From: Strongylocentrotus droebachiensis
Taxonomy: Eukaryota; Echinodermata; Echinoidea; Camarodonta; Strongylocentrotidae
Direction of reading: 5' to 3'
NCBI GenBank assembly: GCA_035222895.1
Contig: JAVYIG010002721.1
Location: 124,001-188,000 of the forward strand
DNA length: 64,000 nucleotides
Made by a program: the position numbers and the translations under genes. The number at the start of each line of letters is the position of its first letter. Within the stretch, counting starts at the first letter, position 1. The notes under the pieces were generated by a model. That model ran no database searches. It had not been told where the DNA came from and saw only the letters and a list, made by a program, of their open reading frames with translations. Below, one piece after another: positions 13,329 to 25,900 of the stretch.

Positions 13329-13537
13329 CACTGTAAAAACTGAAATGTTAAATCACCATTTAAAAGGGCCGAGGAGTGACCACTTTTTCAAAATGGTAGA
13401 TTAACACTTTGAACATGCTGGATCCAACATTATAAAGGTTGAATCTATCAGGATAAAAATATCAATCTGACATTTTGAAAGAGTGGTCACTCCTCAGCCT
13501 TTTTAAATGGTGATTTAACATTTCAGTTTTTAGAGTG
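13329..13537. mobile_element. MITE with TA flanks
   Basis: The left arm CACTGTAAAAACTGAAATGT, continuing through taaatcaccatttaaaa and gaggagtgaccac, is repeated inverted at the right (ending acatttcagtttttagagtg). TA flanks both ends. Inverted repeats cover most of the 209 bases and there is no coding capacity. Confidence 0.72.
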
Positions 13538-14065
13538 TAGCGAAGAAGAAGAAGAATGTATAATTCGCGCCATTGCGCGCGAACACATCACACCCAATGG
13601 CATACACCCGGTACCCTGGAACATTCTAAGAAATTGAAAATTTATCTACAAAATAGACCTCTTGAATCATCTGAGACATAACTTACTTAATTCTGATGTC
13701 TTCAATGAATGCCAAGATAACAATGGCTGCGTTTCCATACCAAAATAAAACTAGTTTGCAATTAGAAATAGTCCATTTCTCGATAATTTCACAAAACAAT
13801 TTGCCGCCGCATTCAATATGACGTCATTGACAGCTGATTGGCTAGTTTGGAAGTGACGTCGAACGAGCTATGTTTGTGCTGCAGTGATCCAGCGAACGAA
13901 AATGAGACAATCGGAGCAATATGTACGGCCTCGCCAAGAGGGCATTGTGGCTCTCGCGTGGAACAGAAGGGTCCTTTAATTTTGACATTTTGACATACAT
14001 TTTATTCAGTCATTAATATGCACTAGATTTAAAATGTTATATTTGGTCATTCCATTGACAGAAAT

Positions 14066-14419
14066 CAGTGGCGTACGCAGGATTTTTTTCAAGGAGGGGG
14101 GGGGGGGTTTTAAAATCGGGCCCAAAATTTTGCAACAACTCAGCCAGCCGCTGAATAAGCGGGGGGAGGGGGGGCGGGGGGGGGGGGGTAAGGGGACATT
14201 TTTTTATTTTTTTTGAAGTCCCAAAAAATCGCAACGACTCAGCCAGCCGCTGAATAAGCGGGGAGGGGGGGGGGGGGGGTAAGAGAACACTTTTTTCTTT
14301 GTTTTGGTCTCGAAATTTGAAAATTTGACATTTTGTTCCGTTGGGGGGGGGGGGTAAGGTCAAAACATACACATAACCCCCCCCCCCCCCCCCCCCCCCC
14401 CCTCCTGCGTACGCGCCTG
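14066..14419. mobile_element. hAT-like non-autonomous element, G-rich copy
   Basis: It starts CAGTGGCGTACGCAGGA and ends TCCTGCGTACGCGCCTG, inverted repeats with one or two mismatches, inside a perfect 8-base duplication ACAGAAAT (14058-14065 and 14420-14427). The interior repeats GACTCAGCCAGCCGCTGAAT followed by AAGCG and long G runs, the reverse complement of units in the 47980 element. Open frames across it are low-complexity Pro/Gly artefacts. Confidence 0.8.
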
Positions 14420-14529
14420 ACAGAAATCATCCTGATTTATCAATTTTGTGAGAAGTAAAGTGAAGGAGGGTTTAAGGAAGACTTTTTTGTTGTGGTATGA
14501 ATTTCGTCTCGATGTTAAAACAATGATAC

Positions 14530-15600
14530 AATGAGAACTGTATTATATGTAAAAGAAACATTGTCGGAGAAATTTACGAACCACCCCAAGTCGATCCTAA
14601 TGAATTTCTAGATTTACTTGAAAGTATATTTTCTGCACCATCTCTTGTAAATACAACTGGTTTCATTATGGGAGACTTCCACCTAAATATTCGAAAATAT
14701 AATACGTGTAATATACTTGTCAACAATTTTATGACCTAATGCTCTCAAAGACATTTACCAAAATTAAAAAAACAACCCGAATATTCACTGATTCATCAAC
14801 CCTTATTTGACAATATTTTCACCAACTTCCTTGAACAAAAGGTTAACTCAGGGATAATAATATGTGATACGTATGATCACTTCTACCCCTCCTATAGAAC
14901 GCTCTGCCTGAACAAAGATCCCCAAATACTTAGCCCATACTGACTGCTACACGGTGTATACCAGTGCCAGTACTAGAACTAATGAATCATTCAATATCAT
15001 GTATAATATCCTCATCCCTTAACAATCTACTCGAACGAATTACAAAAAAAGCCTCGACATCTCCATGGATTACAAATTCTTTTTTACGAATCTCAAAAAA
15101 GAAAATCCAAATGAATGTAACAAAAATACTCTATTTATCGTAACACCGTTACATCCCTCTGTACTAGCAGCGAAAAGAGAATTGCTTTTCTAGAAAATTC
15201 CGAATATACAATTGTAATGATAAAAGTTTTCATCAACGACTCAAGGTTTGTTCGAATAATCTGTCTTTTCTTTTTTTGCCAATGAATCAAACCTTTTCTT
15301 TCCAAATAAAAATCAGAAAATCCTTCTGAATACAGTAAACCACGAACTATTATAAACTATATCCATTCAAACAATTTATCACTTAATATAAACCAGACAA
15401 ACTTCATTTTATTCAGTAATACAAGAGAATATTTACCGGAACCAATAATAGTAGACAATTCATTTCTCGCTCAAATTGAACAAAACTAAATTCCTAGGGA
15501 TATATATGGAAAACAAAATAAAATGGAAAACCATAAAATATACAAAAACCCTCATATCGAGATATACAAGTGTCATCAGCAAACTTTGGTTCATGATGTC
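14530..15600 (+). pseudogene. Degraded non-LTR retrotransposon: endonuclease and reverse-transcriptase fragment
   Basis: The plus strand encodes, with several frameshifts and stops, an apurinic-endonuclease-type segment (IVGEIYEPPQVDPNEFLDLL, then FIMGDFHLNIRKYN, where GDFxxN is catalytic) at about 14560-14720. A DNIFTNFLEQKVNSG stretch follows near 14810, and a DHFYP near 14876 stands for the SDHxP motif. A short reverse-transcriptase piece (KFLGIYMENKIKWK and ISRYTSVISKLW) lies near 15480-15600. Most of the RT is deleted. The clade cannot be assigned from these pieces. Confidence 0.65.
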
Positions 15601-15644
15601 TCACTGACTTTTGGGCTAAAATAATTTCAGGAATTTGAAAGTGG

Positions 15645-16085
15645 TTATCTATTGAACGATTGGTGGTACGTGTGTGAACGTTTGACTTAAAGATAAAGCT
15701 AAGTTCTAGTCATCTGATTGCATTGTGAAAGAAACGTTGCGGAATCGATCAGAAAAGGTTGATCATCTAGCATATAAGTATTGGTGTGTACTGCAAAGTT
15801 CTCGAATCATCAAAATGATAAGAAATTTGACCCAGTCTTGGTAAAGTTACAAGCACTGTACACAGAAAGATGTATATGGGACTACACGAGCATGTGGCAT
15901 AACAATCCGTCTCGATTTATATGCTGTACGGTACATGCCATATTTAGAAGATTAAGGAATTCGAAGAGCCATGCTTTTTAGGGAAGATTTTGTATTTGAT
16001 GTTCTTCCACATTTGCAAATCAACAATGATAACGCTCACAAATATTTTTCACCTCTTCCCAGAACTTAACCTTCTTATAAAAACT
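15645..16085 (-). repeat. SINE family B, head-less copy
   Basis: The reverse complement matches the body of the 17330 copy, including gttctgggaagaggtgaa, gtgagcgttatcattg, catggctcttcgaattcc and atgggactacacgag in complement. The tRNA-like head is missing at the 16085 end. Confidence 0.7.
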
Positions 16086-16791
16086 ATAGTTGATTGTGAA
16101 AATATTTGTACATAAAATTGCATGTATAAAAAAGCAGGATTAATGTTATCTCCGAAATCAAGCCCTGAAGATTGATAGAAAACTTACGGTTATAGTATAT
16201 AAGTACCCCTCCCGCCATTTCCGTATTCTCTTTCATAAATGAGAAGGGAAAAAAAACATTCAGGTACAAATGGTGGAGGCATGATTCCTGATATCATTAC
16301 AGATAATCAAGTTTGTGATTTGGAGTACCGGTTTCCAACATGTACAAAAAATGACGAATAGAATATACACTTTCGAAATTATAATATACAATACAAAGAG
16401 TGCCAGGACAAAAGAGTGAATAAAATGAGATTAAGATTGTGTTTGGAAGATGACAGAGAAAAGATTGTTCATCCAACAAAAGAAGCAAATGAAAAATAAA
16501 AGAAAAAAAAGACGTTTACAGCAGAGGCGGATGTAGGATTTTGGAAAAGATAAGCGCAGACAAATTGATAACATTTGGAGACATGCGAGCAAAGCCAAGC
16601 AAAACGAATAATCAAATAAAACAATTGTCTAGGTACTAGAAGAATTAATATAAAAATGAATAAATACATAAAGAAAGAAACCAATACCCAGAAGGAGAAA
16701 AATTAATGTTTAAACTTGTGTCCTAAATCTTGGGTTTCCAAAACGGAGGAGGTGGGGAGGTTGAACCCCCTCCCCTAAATCGCCCTTGTAT

Positions 16792-16931
16792 TCAGACTGA
16801 AAGCTGATGTCTTGTCCGTCGTCTCTTCATGAGGATCGCTACGATAAAGAGTTGGACGACCATGCCGGCGTGGATGAAGCCGACGATGATGAACACCTTC
16901 GTAAACGACTGGGTGACATCAAACAGATAAC
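16792..16931 (-). CDS. SLC16-like gene exon 4: last helix and C-terminus
   Basis: This 140-base exon follows the acceptor ttttctag. Its first two bases complete a glycine codon, and it then encodes YLFDVTQSFTKVFIIVGF, the typical MCT turn into helix 12, a hydrophobic helix, and a short basic tail MKRRRTRHQLSV followed by TGA. It is too short to show as a Met-initiated frame and was found from the splice-phase match and family motif. The basic tail is typical of cytosolic MCT C-termini. Confidence 0.85.
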
Positions 16932-19900
16932 CTAGAAAACGATCATAACACTATTAGAATGATCAGTCAGGGAGTTGTAATATTAAATGACAAAGCGTAC
17001 TAAGTTACAGTTGGACCATAACCTATGAAAACATGCGTATAGGTGTGCGTATATACATGTAGTTTAAAGCGTAACAACAGTTTCCTCCAGGTTAATCTTT
17101 ACGACAGGATACTAACTATCTGAGGCTTTACGAGTTGCCTGAATTAGTACTTCCTTTGACGCATCTTTCTCAACTAGCCATGACTTACATAAAGAATCTC
17201 GATTGAAGAATATTCCTAAAACCTGTAACTCACGAAAGTCAGGGCGCGATACAATCTGCCTGTTGACTAAGTAAAAGTGTATAAATAATACCACTAAACA
17301 TGAGTTTAAGATATAACCATCTGATCAAGGAGGCGCAATAGCTAAGTCGGTAGAGCAGTGGTCTCGTAATCCGGTGACCCGGGTTCGAAACCAAGGCGAT
17401 GCGCTAGTGCCCTTTGGTAAGGCATTAAAGAGAAGGTTGGGTTCTGGGAAGAGGTAAAAAAATAATTTGTGAGCGTTATCATTGCTATTATGCAAGGATG
17501 GAAGAACATCAGATTAAACATGTTCCCTGAAAAGCATGGCTCTTCAAATGCCTTCATATGCTAAATATAACATGAAACATCGTAAAAATCCGGGTAGGAT
17601 TTGTTTGCCATGCGTTCGTGTAGTCCCATATACATCATTATGTGTACAGTGCTTGTAACTTTGCCAAGATTTGTCCAAATTTCTTATCATTTTGATGATT
17701 CCAGAACCTTGCAATACACACGAATACTTATATACTAGATGATCAACCTTTTCTGATAGATTCCACACCGTTTCTTTCACAATGCAATCACATGACCAGA
17801 ACTCAACTTTATCTTTAATCCTCATTACCAGGTCCATCGGAGAGGACCTACATCCGTCGGCCGTCTGGTTGCTTACTTACAAGCATTTATGCTTTCTTAG
17901 CAGTCAGGTAAAATAACCACCATCATTACCATTACCATCATATGATTACAAAGAACTTTGAAATATCAAGCTAAAAAATGGTAACAAGCAGTTGGGTACA
18001 TACAATGGGATACAGCCAGCTGAGCTGGGGGGGGGAGCAGGGGGCCACCCCACCAATTTCTTTTTGATTCCTCATAAAGTGCACCTTTTAAGTTTTTTTT
18101 TAACAGGTGCCCGTTCGAACTGCCCGTTGAAGTGCCTCTCACCACCTCTAATAAGTGCCCCTTCACCGATGATAATTGGCCCTTTTCAAATTTGAAAGGT
18201 GCCCATTTTACTTTCACACGTTCCCTTTTTGTAATAAGTGCCCTTTCCCATTCAGATAGGTGCCCCTTTTCATCTTTTATGAGTGACCCTTCTCCTCCCT
18301 CATAAGTGCCCCTTCTCACACGTCTGATAAATGTCTGTATTAAAATCTCAAAAGTGCCTCTTTTCTTTCGACAAGTGCTTATTTTCCTTTGAAATAAGTG
18401 CACCTTTTAAACTTCAGGTGATTGCCCCTCTTAAGGTACAAGAAATGCCTCTTACCATTTCTGATAAGTGGCCCTTCACCTATTATAATTGCCTCTATTC
18501 AAATCTGAGAGGTGTTCCTTTTATATTCGGACAGTTTTAAGTGCATCTCTTCATCTCCGGTAAGTGCCCTCATTAAAATTTGAGAGGTGCCCCATTTAAT
18601 GTTGTAATGAGCTCCTCTTTTTATCTCTAATAAGTGCCCCTTCTTTATTGACACGTGCCCCTCTCCTTTCTAATGATGTATTTTCCTTCATTTTTTGGTG
18701 TGCAAAGGTTCTTGCAATCATGTTTGAAAATAACAGGTGGACTGCAATTTACGCACCTGTAAATGTTCCTGCGCATGTTGTCCCTAGTCCTCCCGTGAAG
18801 GAATTGATAGCAATGGCCATATTAACATTTCTATCGTCAAAGACTGCATCCTTGAATAAAGTCACCGGAATTGCATCCTCGATGAAAAAGGAGAACCCTT
18901 GGATAAAGGCAAAGGTAGCACGCACCTCGTATGCAGAACTGGTGAAGTCTAACAGAAAGGATATCGTGCATATGACACCTATGGCGATGTAGACAACAAA
19001 GACGTTGATCCTTTTGTACACGAGGATGATGAACATGGTTCGACCGATGATGCCACCTATACCGCCGATTGTAGAGAGGAAGATTGCTTTGGAAGGAGGG
19101 ATGCCAAGATGTTCAGCGTGGGGGACCAGAAAAAGCATCCATGCATAAATGGTGTAATATTCCAAGAAAGTAATAGGCAATGAGAAGAGAAAGATACCTT
19201 CGTTCAGTATTCCGCAAGACTCTTTACAGGTCTGAAAGAAGGGTGTGGTCGAGGGTGAGCGTGCATTCGTTGATGTTTCATGCTTACTTTTGCAACGGCT
19301 CTCGTTTTGAATCAAACCTGTTTGCTCCGAAATGCAGTCTCCACTATCCTCCTCCTCCTGTTCATCCCCTTTCTCCTCCACCTCCTCCTTCTCTGCCTCC
19401 TCCTCTTGTTTATAAACCCTGTCTTCCTTGTTCTCTAATAATTCCTTTTCAGAATGGCACTTTCGTTTATCCTTCACTTCATCATGAATTTCGCCTTCAT
19501 TCGTAGCGCCGTTTCTTGATGACTTGCGTATCGTTGCACCGCACACGACGAGGTTCAGAGCGATACCACCAAGTATAATAAACGCCCCTACATAGCCATA
19601 TGCCTCAAAGGAGCTTTCCGATACAATAGGGAGCAGCATGGATCCGGCGGTGAAGCCATATAACGTGATTGTGTTCATAAAAACGAAATTTTCCCGGAAT
19701 ATATCCTTGAGTGCAAAAACGGTGGGCAGGTAGGTCATTGACAAGCCAGCACCTGCGGGAAAAAATAGTAATGATGATAATAATATTAACAATACTTCTA
19801 ATAATTATTCGTTTTAGTAATGTTTGCCTTCATAATTTTCATACATCATTTTACCATTCATGATTCTACAAAGTAGATGGTAAAAAATGAAGAGTGAAAT

Positions 19901-22900
19901 ATTCAAGGACATATGGTGAAAGCCATGCTTGTCAGCCTAAGGGCCCGTAGGGTAGTTAATTGTGAAGCAGTCTTTAAACACGTTGGCCCGAATTCACAAA
20001 GGAGGTTTGTCGACAAACCTCGGTTTGTCGACAAACCTCCTTTTGTTTCGACAAACCTCCTTTTGTTATTTACAAACCAGGTTTGTAAAAAACGCGTCAA
20101 AACGCGTCATATGACGTACATAAACCTCGGTTTGTCGACAAACCTCCTTGGTGAATTCGGGCCAGTAGGAACGAGTATGTGATGTCAATCACAGAAATAG
20201 CATTCGTATTCCACCCCTCTCCCCCCGAACAAAAGAAACTACGATAAAGTAACTTTATTCGATAATGTAACGAACTTACTTTATTTAAATACATTTTCAT
20301 TACCTGTATAAACCTGCATTACGTGCAGGCTTTGCAAAAATACAACAACAACAACATCAGGCAAATAACAACAATAAAGTCACGCTGAAGTCTGACGGGA
20401 TTGAAAGTCAGTCAATAGTGTTTAATAAAAATGTAATAGGCCCGTCATGGGTCGGTGACGTCAAGTTCAGAAACAAAATGAAAACGAAGAAGCTCGGATA
20501 TACAGTTGAAGTCCAGTCAGCCGAAGCTCCAGTAGTTTAAACGAAGATTATTTATTTAAGGACATTTTAAAATAGCTTATTCTCTCAGAGGCTGGGCGGC
20601 CCTATAGATTGAGTGAAACTAGCAGCACATCCTTAATATAGTAACAGAATGAAATAAACTCAGCTACAAAATTCCGCACATCGCATTTAAATACTCCGGC
20701 ATCCGACGAGGCTTAAAGATAAGGGTGAGTTCTGGTAATCCGATTGCATTGTGAAGAAAAAGGTGGGAATGGATCAGAAAAAGTTGATCATGTAGTATGT
20801 AAGTATTGGTGTGTACTGCAAAGTTCTGGAGTCATCAACTTCATAATAAATTTGGCCCAGTCTTGGTAAAGTAACAAGCACTGTACACAAAAAGATGTAT
20901 ATGGGACTACACAAATGGTGTCGGGGCTATCAACCTTGATTTCCTCATCTTTCTATTCTCATTACTCAGCCAGTATACATTTTATACCAAAATTGTTTGG
21001 CAAATGACACTTATTTGTAATTTTGAACATTCAGTGTAAGTTTCGCTTGATTCTGTGAGAATTCATTTTCTTTTCTTTTTTTACCAGAACTCACCTTTAT
21101 TTTTAAATATCACATGATATTATTGGCCAATCAGGAGGACCATAATACGAAGACAACCAAATACAAGAAAGGAATGACCCTTAGGTCATCCGACCTCTAA
21201 ATCAGTTCAATCCACCAATTAAGAGAGGAGGTATACATTGAATTAAATATAACCAATGACAAGGCATAATAGATACAGTGACTTGAACTAGGCACCGACG
21301 AAAATTGGAGGAGTCTATGAGGCTGTTCACACCGCAATGAGATAGCGCGGTCTATCGTAGCACCCCCTTTTTTTCTAGCGCGCGCTAGACCGCGCTATCT
21401 CTCGTGGACCACCCACAAGAGGTGCTCCAGTGGCACGCCGTTTTGGCTCGCCGTGGCTCGCTGTTGGGCGGACCAAAACGACGTTGTACCTCCCACACCG
21501 CAGAGATAGCGCGGTCTAGCGCGCGCTATCTCTGCCGGTGTGAACAGCCTCTTTAGCTCCACGAGAATGTCAGGTCCCCGGAAAAATCAGTCTATTGTCT
21601 AACGTATTTAATTATTGGAAATGATCACCTGTAGTCTAATGTAGGAATTCAGGACCAGGAGTTGTTTACCCTTTTTCCGGCATACTAACGGGAACATAAT
21701 TAATGCTATTCAACTTTTAGATGTATACAAAGTCAAACTAATAACCGTACAATTGATCAACTCAACACAACTCCTCTAGGACGCAGGTTCGAAACTGAGT
21801 CACATCTTTCGGATGGTGAGTTTAAAGGTCGGTCCCCAGGCGTAAATAATCATATATGATTGATACACGTCTGTAAAGACCCAATATACACAAACACACA
21901 CACACACACACAAATTCCTCTATTGCTAGAGCGCCCCATTTCAGCGTACCACTGCAAAAAGGAACTAGAGGTAATTTGTCATGCTGACAAATTAAGGTGA
22001 TATGCTTCTGATATTTTGAATCGAAAATGTTTACTATGTTGCCGACATCCGATTTAAAATTGGAGGCTACGTTGCGATGGCCCATAGTCTCAGCTACAAA
22101 ATACTAAATTTTGGGAGGAAATGGCGCAATAACAAACCAGATACGGCTCAAAGATCATTGCCATGCAGATTCATTTTTTGAAAAAAGTGACCTCCCATAG
22201 ACATAACACACAAATATAACAATAAGGCATTGTCGCCTAAATCGAATATTTCACTATGACGACGTCATCCAAATGAAAAAATAATTGTCACATTCTCGTA
22301 GAGAATTATCTCAGCTACAACATATCAAAATCTGGGAGAAAATTGATCACCGGTGAGCGAGATAACCTCAATTGAACGAAGGACATTATGACGTCATCAA
22401 TTAACATTTTGACACACGCGCACGTGCGCGTCGTGTCGTGCACGGCAACGTGGATTGTCAGTATGTTAGACAATGGCCGGAAGTTTATTTGTGCTGAATT
22501 TGGTTAATTTTTTATGAATGGTTATGAAGATATGAATGATGAAGTAAAATCACAAAATGGCGCCTAGATGACGTCAGTTTGGGTAATTTAGACTGAAAAG
22601 GTTATTGTATCCGATCCTGATCATGATAAAGATACTATGGAAATTTGAAGATGATTGGTGATTTCGTTTTTCAGATATCTTGAACACAAAATTCATACAG
22701 AAAGAAATACAAAAGAGATTTGTACAGACGTGGCTAAGTGCTATTTATAGACGGTGACGTCATCCCATTGGCAGAAAATTTGTCTCTGAGTACTTTCAAA
22801 TGACATTTTGAATGGAAATTTGACCATGTTCCCGACATGTGATCAAAAATCGGAGACAACATTACCGATATAGCCCATAGTCTCAGCTACAAAATACTAA

Positions 22901-25900
22901 AATGTGGGAGAAAACTGTGGAATAACAACCGAGATACTGGTCAAAACACATTGTCATGCAGATTCATGTTTTTAAAAACGTGAACTCCCATAGACATTAC
23001 ACGCAAATATGACAAATTATGAATTGTCGCCTTTAATCGAATATTTCCATATGATGACGTCATCCAAATGAAAAAAATAATTGTCATATTTCTCGTAGAG
23101 AATTATCTCAGCTACAACATATCAAATCTGGGAGACAATCGATCACCGGTAAGCGAGATAACCTCAATTGAACGAAGGACATTATGACGACATCAATTAA
23201 CATTTTGACACACGCGCACGTGCGCGTCGTGACGTGCACGGCAACGTAGATCGTTAGTATGTTAGACAATGGCCGGAAGTTTATGTGTGCTGAATTTGGT
23301 TAAATTTTTATGAATGGTTATGAAGATATGAATGATGAAGTAAAATCACAAAATGGCGCCTAGATGACGTCATGTTTGGGTAATTTAGACTGAAAAGGTT
23401 ATTGTATCCGATCCTGATCATGATAAAGATACTATGAAAATTTGAAGATGATTGGTGATTTCGTTTTTGAGTATCTTGAACACAAAATTCATACAGAAAG
23501 AAATACAAAAGAGATTTGTACAGACGTGGCTAAGTGCTATTTATAGACGGTGACGTCATCCCATTGGCAGAAAATTTGTCTCTGAGTACTTTCAAATGAC
23601 ATTTTGAATGGAAATTTGACCATCACTATGAACATGACTGACAAAGAAAGCGGACAAAATATACAGTTCCTCAGGTAGACAAAGGAACATCCCTTCACTG
23701 CTATCATGTAAAAATGTGTAGAACAGGTGTCACATGCATATTCACCTTTTTACATAATAGCAGTGAAGGGATGTTCCTTTGTCTACCTGAGAAACTGTTT
23801 ATTTTGTCCGCTTTCTTTGTCAGTCATATTCATAGTGTCTGTTTTTTAATGACATCTGCAGCCGAAATTTGTGCGCCTATCTCCTTCTAAACCGTCCCCT
23901 TGGGGTACCGGTGCACGGTGCCATCAGCCGCCGGAGAGTCTACTCTATATCAAATTGGCTATGCTCCGCCCGATGTCCACCTCCGTGTCGACGTCCAGAG
24001 CGAGTTGCGGCTTGATATTTACTCACAAATTTGGCCCCCTCCCTCGCTGCCTGTTGGATCCCCCCTGCCCCACCCGCGCGCTCTAGATCCCGCGGATTTT
24101 TGCGGGTCCTGCTAGTCACCTAATAATTAGGGAAACGCACAAAAAGCCCACACCCCGAGCGCCATTATTGAAGCGTGCGACGATCATGGTGAACGGAACA
24201 CCTCGCGACAAGTCACTAATCAGACTCCAGACGCTCAAATCAACCCTTGTATGAATAAGAACACCGACATTTTTGCGATGCCAGTGTCAATCAAAAGTAC
24301 CACCAATTGATAATAACAATAACAAAGCCCAAAACCACACACTAGAGCTTGCTTTGGCAAGTTTATGATTAATCCAATCCAAAAAAGGGTTTAGGCCTAG
24401 CGCCCTGAATATACAGAATATGTAACAGGCAACAATGTCCAATTACGCCTTATAACATCAGCTTCACCTAATTTGTTTACATTAAAGTGGGAGAGTTGGT
24501 CGGATAGGCTTGACAAACAGGCCATATAATGGGAAACTGTACCTAATACAGGGAGTGGATTACATGAAAAATCAACGTAAGGAGAATATAAATCAAATCC
24601 GCCATCGTCATGTTCGCTCATTTCAATAGGTAACCCTATAAAGTGCTCGATATACATAATACTGCTTTTGTTGGGCAAACGCTGTGTATGTATGGCATAC
24701 CTGGTAGGTAGAGAGCCATACTATGGATTTTTACCTACCTGGTATGGCACAAAATGAGCTGCATATTAATATTCGATTACATAGCTAAACTGCAATATAT
24801 TAGATTACCTGATATCGCGAGACAGACTGCTACAGCAACTATGTTTTTGAAGAAAGCGCTGGCAATAATGAATGATCCACACAACACTCCGCCTAACATA
24901 GCGACAAAACGATGGTTGATCTTCGTCAGAACGAGTGTTACAACTGGACCTGATATATTGACAAATAATGAGAACAAATACTAAATTAAAAAAATACAAA
25001 TATGAAAACAAATAAGGTAAGCACCTGTAAAAGTAAACAATGTTTTCAGAAACGTTAACGAATTCCCCCATCATCTAAATGTCAGAAGTGTGCTTACATG
25101 AAGATACGATTACACCTCATTGCTGCCCGAATATAAGGTGACGATTAGCCAAGTAAATTATGGGAAATTTAACATTTAAGGTGGTCGAGAAGGAGGGCAG
25201 GTAAGAGAAGGGCGAGGAGAAGGAGAATGAGGAGGAGGAGGAGGAGAGAAAGAGAGAGGTAGATGAGAGACGGGACGGGACGGTGTAGCTCAAGTGGGGT
25301 CTGCTCGCTATTCATAAGGACCGCTATTTATAAAAGACCGCTATGCATTTAGTCGCACGTACGGATAGCGGCCCTTATGAATAGTGAGGTTAATTGTCTA
25401 CGGTTTGCTCGCTATCTATAAGGGCCGCTATTCTTAAAGGATCGCTATTCATTTTGTCACGCGTAGTGGATAGCGGTCCTTATAAAATGGTCCTTATGAA
25501 TAGCGGTCCTATGCATGAATAGCGGGCTTGACCCGCTCGGGTACCCCACCCAGTAAAACGATTAATGACGATTATGATGATGATGATGACGGTGTACTTA
25601 ATTTATTATAAGATATAATAACGTCGTTTGACAAGATATCAATTTACGTTTGCCACCCTCTACCCACGTAAAGGTGGATTAAAATTGTTACATCTTCTTT
25701 AATTATTAAAGGATTGAAAATTGCATGGGTGAAACGATTGATTGCTGTAGAAAATACAAGCTAAATTGAAATGCTTTTTGGGATATTATTTGAAACATCT
25801 CGGGGAAGATTTGTTTTGGATGTGCAATTGGATGTGAAAGTAGTATCCTACATCACCAAGCTGAAACCAAGACACCCTAAGAGGAACTACCGCATAACTT

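Noticed and set aside
14037-14430. Pro- and Gly-rich frames
   Set aside because: They translate the G/C runs of the hAT-like element at 14066-14419.
17333-17400. Possible functional tRNA gene
   Set aside because: The tRNA-like head is followed by a SINE body found in two other copies, and the acceptor stem does not close properly.
19180-19506. Plus-strand frame of 108 codons
   Set aside because: It is a shadow of SLC16-like exon 3; the Pro-rich part mirrors the acidic loop codons.
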